The notes under the pieces: model-generated | Told to the model about the DNA's origin: nothing | Seen by the model: only the letters and a program-made list of their open reading frames with translations | Databases searched by the model: none | In this document: piece by piece, positions 15,119 to 20,326 of the stretch | How positions within the stretch are numbered: the stretch's first letter is position 1 | Layout of the letters: every line of letters starts with the position of its first letter | Position numbers and translations under genes: made by a program | Source of the DNA: an uncultured Acetatifactor sp. | Lineage (GTDB): Bacteria > Bacillota > Clostridia > Lachnospirales > Lachnospiraceae | DNA length: 20,326 nt | Assembly: GCA_934426825.1 (NCBI GenBank) | Contig: CAKRYI010000033.1 | Coordinates: forward strand, 1 to 20,326 | Direction: 5' to 3'

Positions 15119-15811
15119 ATGAGCAGAAGGAAGGAAACGAACAATCGAAACAGCGGAAGTGCCATTATTGAATACACGATAGTGTTTCCGCTGATATTAT
15201 TAATTATTTTTGCACTATTCTATGCAGGATTTATTATGCATCAGAGATCCGTTTTAGATAGTGCTGTCAATAGAGCAACCATATACGCAGCCCGTCTGCT
15301 GAGTGACCCACAGTACAAAACCATTGTGAGTTCGGCAGGTCCGGAGGGGGATGCTTTGGATTGCGAATCAAACAGTTATACGATGGAAGAATCTTTTGAA
15401 ATTCAGCCCTATCGGTATCTTACAAATTTTAATGGGGGAAATGCGGAAGAACCTGTCAAACAAAAAGTACAAAGCATTGTACAGGCGAACAGTTTCTGGG
15501 GAGGAACAAGCAACCTGGATGTGACTTATTCTTACACAAACTATGTTTTGTACCAGCAGATTACCATATCTGCAAAACAGGAATTCCCGTTGCCCGGGAT
15601 GTTCAAACTGGTAGGCTTAGACGATAAAATAGAAATCTCATCGGTATCGGTTCAGGCAGTGACGGATCCCGATGAATTTATAAGAAATGTGGACTTTACC
15701 ATTGATATTATTGAGAGAATTACACAAAGCAATGTGGTTGAGTCTATTCAGCAGGTAACGGGCAAAATAGCGAAATTTGCAGATGTTTTGTTTGGCGGGG
15801 ATAAGGAGTAA
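15119..15811 (+). CDS. tadE: TadE-like pseudopilin
   Basis: 230-residue TadE-family protein. The N-terminus is basic and polar (1-12), followed by G13-SAIIEY, a prepilin-type site with Glu at mature position 5 and Tyr at 6, and a hydrophobic helix to about residue 42. The next residues, including RSVLDSAVNRATIYAARLL (43-61), match the TadE helix pattern. The remainder (about 65-230) would be outside the membrane and is beta-rich, with a helical C-terminal tail. TadE and TadF are minor pseudopilins of the Flp system, cleaved by the same peptidase as the pilin. GAGGAGAG (15102-15109) precedes the ATG by 9 nt. Its stop lies 4 bases before the next gene, so the two are tightly coupled. Confidence 0.88.
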   Translation: MSRRKETNNRNSGSAIIEYTIVFPLILLIIFALFYAGFIMHQRSVLDSAVNRATIYAARLLSDPQYKTIVSSAGPEGDALDCESNSYTMEESFEIQPYRYLTNFNGGNAEEPVKQKVQSIVQANSFWGGTSNLDVTYSYTNYVLYQQITISAKQEFPLPGMFKLVGLDDKIEISSVSVQAVTDPDEFIRNVDFTIDIIERITQSNVVESIQQVTGKIAKFADVLFGGDKE

Positions 15812-15815
15812 AAAA

Positions 15816-18800
15816 ATGGGTAGAAAATGGAAAAAGCGGATAGACGGTGCAATTTCTCTTATGTTGGTGGCAATTCTGTTACCTTCCATGCTTTTGTCCG
15901 GACTGATGGTAGATTTGTCCCGATACAGCATGGCGAAAGCACTCATAAGCAGTGCAGGCGATTTGACACTGAATGCGGCACTGGCGGACTATGACGGAAT
16001 TTTACAGGATGTGTACGGATTGTTTGCCGTTTCGCAGAATGACGAAGACCTTTATAACAATCTTTCGGATTATTTTGAGACAACGCTGGTGTCAAACGGA
16101 GTTGTTACGGAGGGGGAGTCTGAGGACTATGTAAGAACGATGTTAGACGGGGTTGCCCAATATCTCTTTATCGGAGAGAGTGGGGAAGCTAATATTGTCA
16201 ACCTGTTTGATATGGATATAAAGACGGATAGTGCGGTCTCCGGAGTGGAGGACAGTACGCTGGAAAATCCTGTTATCATGAAGAAACAGATTGTGGAATA
16301 TATGAAATATCGTGCGCCGGTGGACTGCGCACTCAGCTTTTTCAGCGGGTTGGAGGCACTTGGTAAATCCAACAAGCAGGCAGAGGTCATTGAAAGCAAA
16401 CTGGAAGCCGAGACCTATACCCAGACGATTAATGACAGCGCACAGGCGCTGTATCAGGCAATTCAGCAATATGACAAGGATTTGTACGAGTCCAAAACCT
16501 TTTCGGCGGAATATAATGACCCCAGAGGAGTGGAGGAGAAAGAAGAAAATGACACAGAAGGTCTGAAAGATTTGGCAAATGCCGAAAGAACGGAATGTAC
16601 TTATAACTACCGACTGGTAAATCAGTATATTTTGGGATTTTTGCTGGATACGGAGCAGGAGGATATTACCGGGGGCGGCAACAGAGTCAATCTGTCAAGC
16701 GGAGAAAGTTACATAAAACAATATGTGAAAAGGGATGAGAATGTAGAAGAGGCAGGAGCTGCGCTGATAGAGGCAGCCGGAGCATATCAGAATAAATGTT
16801 TCGCATTGTCTGACGATGAAAACTATCAGGGAATTAAAGAACTGGTGGAGCGGATTGTGATCGACACTGCAACCACGGAGCTTGCAGTAAAAGACGAGGT
16901 GCGTAGTTATCCGGACAGAGCGATGACCCAGTACAAATTGTGCTTTACTTTTTTAAAGGATACCAATAAGGAGGACAGCGCATATCGGGCAATGTTAGAG
17001 ACCTTTCAGGAAATGTTAGTATCAAAGGATTCTTTTGATAAAACATTCCGTGATGTGATGGACATAAAGAAATCTCTAAATAGACAATCAGAAAGGCTTG
17101 CAACAAGAATACAAATATGTAATAATAATATAGATTCTGCTAATGAAAAGATTGCAGATAATGAGCGTAAAATTGAAATTGACAGACAGCAGTTGGAACA
17201 TCTTAGAAATGCGCCCAGACGTTTACCCAGTGATAGAAGGCGTGCAGAAGCGGAAGAGTACAATTACAGCAACAGGATTCTGGAACTTCAACAGGAAATT
17301 GAAGAATGTAAAGACAAAATCGAAGAAGAGCAGGGCAAGATAGAACAGCTCACTCCTGAGAAAGAAGCAATTGACAACCGATGCAGCCGCTTGGAAAAAG
17401 ATATAGTGGATACGAAAGACGCACTGGCAAAGGAAGGTATCCAGTATGATGAAGCAAGCGAGAGCTTTTTTGCTTCCACCATACAGACAGATGTAGAGGG
17501 AATCATTGACGGAGTGTATGGTATTTACCAGAAATACACATGGTATCGGAATGAAGCAAGAGAATATGCAGGTCTTTTAGTTAAGGGAATCTATGCGGAA
17601 AGCAGCTATATTCACAGTAAATCAAAAACAATGCACGATGATGCGGTAGCCATTTCCCAAAAGATTGATGCGCTTACCCGGAATGTGGATACTTATGGCG
17701 AAAAGCTGGATAAGTGGGAGAGAGCCAATGCAGAGTATACCGGTGAGAATATTTCCGGTGAGGAAGACCAGTTTGGTTCCAGCAATACAGAAGAAATCAA
17801 TACAAGCAGAAAATCTTATGACAAAGATCAAATTGAGGAATTAAAGAAATTCAATCAGGAGCAGTTGGCAAATATTATTCCGTTCCTGAATTATATGGAA
17901 AATGCCAACAGCGATGGTTATCGGTACGGCAGTGAGCCGCTTTGGAAAATAGATGAACTGAGGGCAGCAATCAATGCGGTGAGAGATTTATCCGGCAGCT
18001 TTGTTGACAAAGACAGTATTACTCCTGAGGAGTGCAACACCCATTTTGCAGTGTTATGTAAGGAAATACCCTATGGATATAATTATGCGGAGACGACAAC
18101 TCTTATGAAGAGCTATACCCGGGAAGAGGAAATGTTACCGTTTGTAGGGTACTTAAAGTGTACTTATCCTTCCAGTGAAGATGAACAGAAAGAAACCACT
18201 ACCGTGACGGTGCAGGGTGAGGATGGAGAGTCTGAGGAAGCTAAGAATGCAAAGGATATGTATAATACAATGAAAGATTCCCTCAAGAATGATGGGAAGG
18301 AGACCAGTGACCCCAATGCAGATAAATATGGATATACTTATAAGGGGAAGACTACTCCCGGACAGGGAGGTGATGCCCCGGAGGCAAATGCAACAGTAGA
18401 CACTGATGACGCAAAGAATGCTTACAGTGCCAAAAAGGATGAGGCAGGCAAAGGACTGAGCGGTCTGAGCCGGGCACTCCAGACAGGGAGGGATAATATT
18501 TATGTAATGGAATATATTTTTGGCAATTTCTCCTATAACACGATGGTGCAGGATGCCACTTACAACGCATATGTAAAAGACGGTGGAACAAAGGATAAAT
18601 TTTACGCAGAGGCATTGGCAGGAGCTGCAGACTATGAGCCCTATAAGGCACTGACGGCGGAAGCCAAAGCACAGGGGCAGGAGGATCCTCATAGTGCAAC
18701 CAGACCGACTACTTTGAGCGGTTACCCTATAGCGGAATACAATAATAAGTTCTATGGGGCGGAAGTGGAGTATCTGCTCTACGGCTTTCAGAGTGCGGAA

Positions 18801-20294
18801 AATAATGTAACCTCGGCGGACGCTTCTATCTTTGCCATTCGCTTTATTATGAACAGTATATATGCCTTCTCCAACAGTGAAATCCGCAACACTACCAGAA
18901 CAGCAGGAATGGCGGTTCAGGCGGCAAGTCTGGGCACGATTCCTTATCAGGCGGTTATGGTGGTACTACAGTTGGCGCTGGCAATGTCGGAGTCCTTGTT
19001 GGACATTTCCGTTATGCATACGGGAGCCAAGGTAGCTGTTGTTCCTACTAAAAAGACATGGATGCTTAGTCCATCGGGAGCAGGAGAGTTACTGAAGGAT
19101 GTGGCTGCGGCGAAGGCGAAGGAAGTGGTGAGTGATACTGTTGAAGTCGCGATAGATAAGGTCAGTACCGGAATTCAGGATTTTGTGGATTCGTCGGCGG
19201 AGGAGATAACGGAAAAATCCAGAAATTTGATAACAGGATTGCAAAGTAGTGTGGAGGCAAAGGCTACGGAATTGATGGATGAGGCATTTGCCCAAGTAGA
19301 AGAGACTTTAATGTCGGAATTGAATCAGATGAGGTATCTTGATTCCGACCAATCCCCACAGGAGGCATTGGATAAAGTCTTTGAGGCGGCTCGAAGCAGT
19401 AAGGAAGATGCATTAGATTCCATGAGAAATGCAGGAGGAGATGTGGGGGGATTGATAGCAGATGCCGTCAACACTGCATTAGATGCGGCGCTTGCAGAAT
19501 CCCAACAGCAGGCGAATGCCAAACTGGGGGAACTGATGGGCGAAAATGCCGGAATATCACCTAGCGCTTATGTAACTACTCTCTGTAATATGTTACAGTC
19601 TGACATCTCAGAACAAATTAGAAGTCAACTGGATAGAAGTGCTGAAATCGTTCAGAATCAGGTTGCTAATATGACTGATTCGATAAGAGGGGAAATTTCA
19701 GCTTTGGCATCTCAGAAATCAGAGGAAGCGAAAGGAAAAATTATTCAGAAAGTAAATGGATTCATTGACGAAAAGGTAAACACAATTACCGATAAGATGC
19801 CGGATTTGAGTGGACTGAGTTCTGAAAACCAGATAGTAAGCGGAGGAGGCTCGGCGGCGGCAGCCATCGCTTTCGGCTACAGCGATTATCTGAGGGTATT
19901 CCTGTTTCTGGGACTTTGTGCCAATGATAAGGCAATTTTGGAGAGAACAGCCAAGCTCATAGAGTGTAATATCAATTATCCCAACACCCGGATGGAAGAG
20001 CTTGCGGAGGAGTCCGGTGAGGGCGGAAACTGGTTTCAGGAAACTTTCCAGAGAATCAGTTGGTTCTTTACCAAAAAGGGAAAAGACGGTGAGGAGAGCA
20101 GTGGAGAATGGAAGGTGGATAAGACTTACACCTATGTGCAGGTGGATGCAGACATTGAAATGAAAATGTTTTTCTTAAACACAGAATTTTTTACAAACTT
20201 GATTAATGTGGCATATCTGGAGGAGGGAGAACCTGCACCGGATACGTCAGCAACAGTTACAACCTATCACTACCACAGTGTGATGGGTTACTAA
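15816..20294 (+). CDS. Very large DUF5702/TadG-like protein with coiled-coil insertions
   Basis: 1492 residues. The start is basic (GRKWKKR), followed by a membrane helix (about 11-33) and a pattern like DUF5702/TadE-G proteins: LSRYSMAKALISSAGDLTLNAALADYD... then YGLFAV (roughly 34-70). A predicted long coiled coil spans about 423-541. The DUF5702-like core reappears at EVEYLLYG (983-990), ALAMSESLLDI (around 1050) and KTWMLSP (1080-1086). It resumes with YSDYLRVFLFLGLC (1355-1368) and the C-terminal QVDADIEMKMFF segment. Between 1087 and 1350 lies a helical, charged stretch of repeated Ala/Glu/Lys/Gln helices that looks inserted. ATG at 15816 follows AAGGAG (15803-15808) by 7 nt. A longer reading from 15777 would overlap tadE. 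The family name rests on remembered sequence pattern and is moderately certain. The role is probably an envelope component of the Tad apparatus. Confidence 0.78.
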   Translation: MGRKWKKRIDGAISLMLVAILLPSMLLSGLMVDLSRYSMAKALISSAGDLTLNAALADYDGILQDVYGLFAVSQNDEDLYNNLSDYFETTLVSNGVVTEGESEDYVRTMLDGVAQYLFIGESGEANIVNLFDMDIKTDSAVSGVEDSTLENPVIMKKQIVEYMKYRAPVDCALSFFSGLEALGKSNKQAEVIESKLEAETYTQTINDSAQALYQAIQQYDKDLYESKTFSAEYNDPRGVEEKEENDTEGLKDLANAERTECTYNYRLVNQYILGFLLDTEQEDITGGGNRVNLSSGESYIKQYVKRDENVEEAGAALIEAAGAYQNKCFALSDDENYQGIKELVERIVIDTATTELAVKDEVRSYPDRAMTQYKLCFTFLKDTNKEDSAYRAMLETFQEMLVSKDSFDKTFRDVMDIKKSLNRQSERLATRIQICNNNIDSANEKIADNERKIEIDRQQLEHLRNAPRRLPSDRRRAEAEEYNYSNRILELQQEIEECKDKIEEEQGKIEQLTPEKEAIDNRCSRLEKDIVDTKDALAKEGIQYDEASESFFASTIQTDVEGIIDGVYGIYQKYTWYRNEAREYAGLLVKGIYAESSYIHSKSKTMHDDAVAISQKIDALTRNVDTYGEKLDKWERANAEYTGENISGEEDQFGSSNTEEINTSRKSYDKDQIEELKKFNQEQLANIIPFLNYMENANSDGYRYGSEPLWKIDELRAAINAVRDLSGSFVDKDSITPEECNTHFAVLCKEIPYGYNYAETTTLMKSYTREEEMLPFVGYLKCTYPSSEDEQKETTTVTVQGEDGESEEAKNAKDMYNTMKDSLKNDGKETSDPNADKYGYTYKGKTTPGQGGDAPEANATVDTDDAKNAYSAKKDEAGKGLSGLSRALQTGRDNIYVMEYIFGNFSYNTMVQDATYNAYVKDGGTKDKFYAEALAGAADYEPYKALTAEAKAQGQEDPHSATRPTTLSGYPIAEYNNKFYGAEVEYLLYGFQSAENNVTSADASIFAIRFIMNSIYAFSNSEIRNTTRTAGMAVQAASLGTIPYQAVMVVLQLALAMSESLLDISVMHTGAKVAVVPTKKTWMLSPSGAGELLKDVAAAKAKEVVSDTVEVAIDKVSTGIQDFVDSSAEEITEKSRNLITGLQSSVEAKATELMDEAFAQVEETLMSELNQMRYLDSDQSPQEALDKVFEAARSSKEDALDSMRNAGGDVGGLIADAVNTALDAALAESQQQANAKLGELMGENAGISPSAYVTTLCNMLQSDISEQIRSQLDRSAEIVQNQVANMTDSIRGEISALASQKSEEAKGKIIQKVNGFIDEKVNTITDKMPDLSGLSSENQIVSGGGSAAAAIAFGYSDYLRVFLFLGLCANDKAILERTAKLIECNINYPNTRMEELAEESGEGGNWFQETFQRISWFFTKKGKDGEESSGEWKVDKTYTYVQVDADIEMKMFFLNTEFFTNLINVAYLEEGEPAPDTSATVTTYHYHSVMGY

Positions 20295-20299
20295 GAATG

Positions 20300-20315
20300 G
20301 TATATGGAAATATAC
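20300..20315 (+). other. Small AU-rich hairpin after the last stop codon
   Basis: GTATAT (20300-20305) can pair with ATATAC (20310-20315) around GGAA, a GNRA-type tetraloop. It lies 5 bases after the TAA of the last gene. The stem is short and AU-rich and is not followed by a clear T run in the 11 bases that remain, so I do not call it a terminator. Confidence 0.3.
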
Positions 20316-20326
20316 ATATAAATTTT

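Noticed and set aside
15777..15815. Longer start for the DUF5702-like protein
   Set aside because: It would overlap the end of tadE without a ribosome-binding site. ATG 15816 follows AAGGAG and gives a normal basic N-terminus before the membrane helix.
20297..20326. Start of a further gene (ATG at 20297, reading MVYGNIHINF to the window end)
   Set aside because: Only ten codons are visible, and there is no clear ribosome-binding site in the preceding bases. It cannot be supported from this window.

Overview
The window is one uninterrupted, co-directional block of eleven genes on the + strand. Spacers are short and Shine-Dalgarno sites are strong, typically GGAGG-like 6-10 nt before the ATG. 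Protein families, codon use and moderate GC point to a low-to-mid-GC Gram-positive anaerobe of class Clostridia, most likely Lachnospiraceae. I see no sign of an outer-membrane secretin, which fits a monoderm. No tRNA, rRNA, CRISPR array, insertion sequence or phage gene was found.

Layout. (1) 1-130: AT-rich leader with a plausible sigma-A promoter, a 9-bp direct repeat flanking it and a perfect 16-bp palindrome just before the first gene. (2) 131-3096: a signalling module made of a PP2C Ser/Thr phosphatase, a membrane-spanning Hanks-type Ser/Thr kinase whose outer part is TPR-like instead of PASTA, and a small single-span protein with a Thr-containing cytoplasmic tail, translationally coupled to the kinase. 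(3) 3163-10683: a 2506-residue secreted, membrane-anchored protein made of Ig-like modules. (4) 10707-14720: the Tad (Flp/type IVc pilus) motor and platform, namely TadZ/CpaE-like ATPase, TadA/CpaF secretion ATPase, TadB and TadC. (5) 14775-20294: a Flp-like pilin, an intergenic RNA structure, a TadE-like pseudopilin and a 1492-residue DUF5702/TadG-like protein with two long helical insertions. Only 32 bases remain after the last stop.

Reading of the locus. The order phosphatase - kinase - small membrane protein - giant surface protein - Tad machine suggests a phospho-regulated Tad-type pilus or secretion apparatus co-produced with a giant adhesin-like surface protein. The kinase could sense the envelope through its TPR part, the phosphatase would reverse its action, and the small membrane protein or a Tad component could be the substrate. 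The Tad identities rest on clear motifs; the regulatory coupling is inferred from gene order. A prepilin peptidase (TadV/CpaA) and a phosphothreonine reader (FHA domain) are not in the window and could lie outside it. The parts that look least ordinary are the giant Ig-like protein, the pilin without Glu+5, the nested RNA hairpin after the pilin gene and the helical insertions in the last protein.
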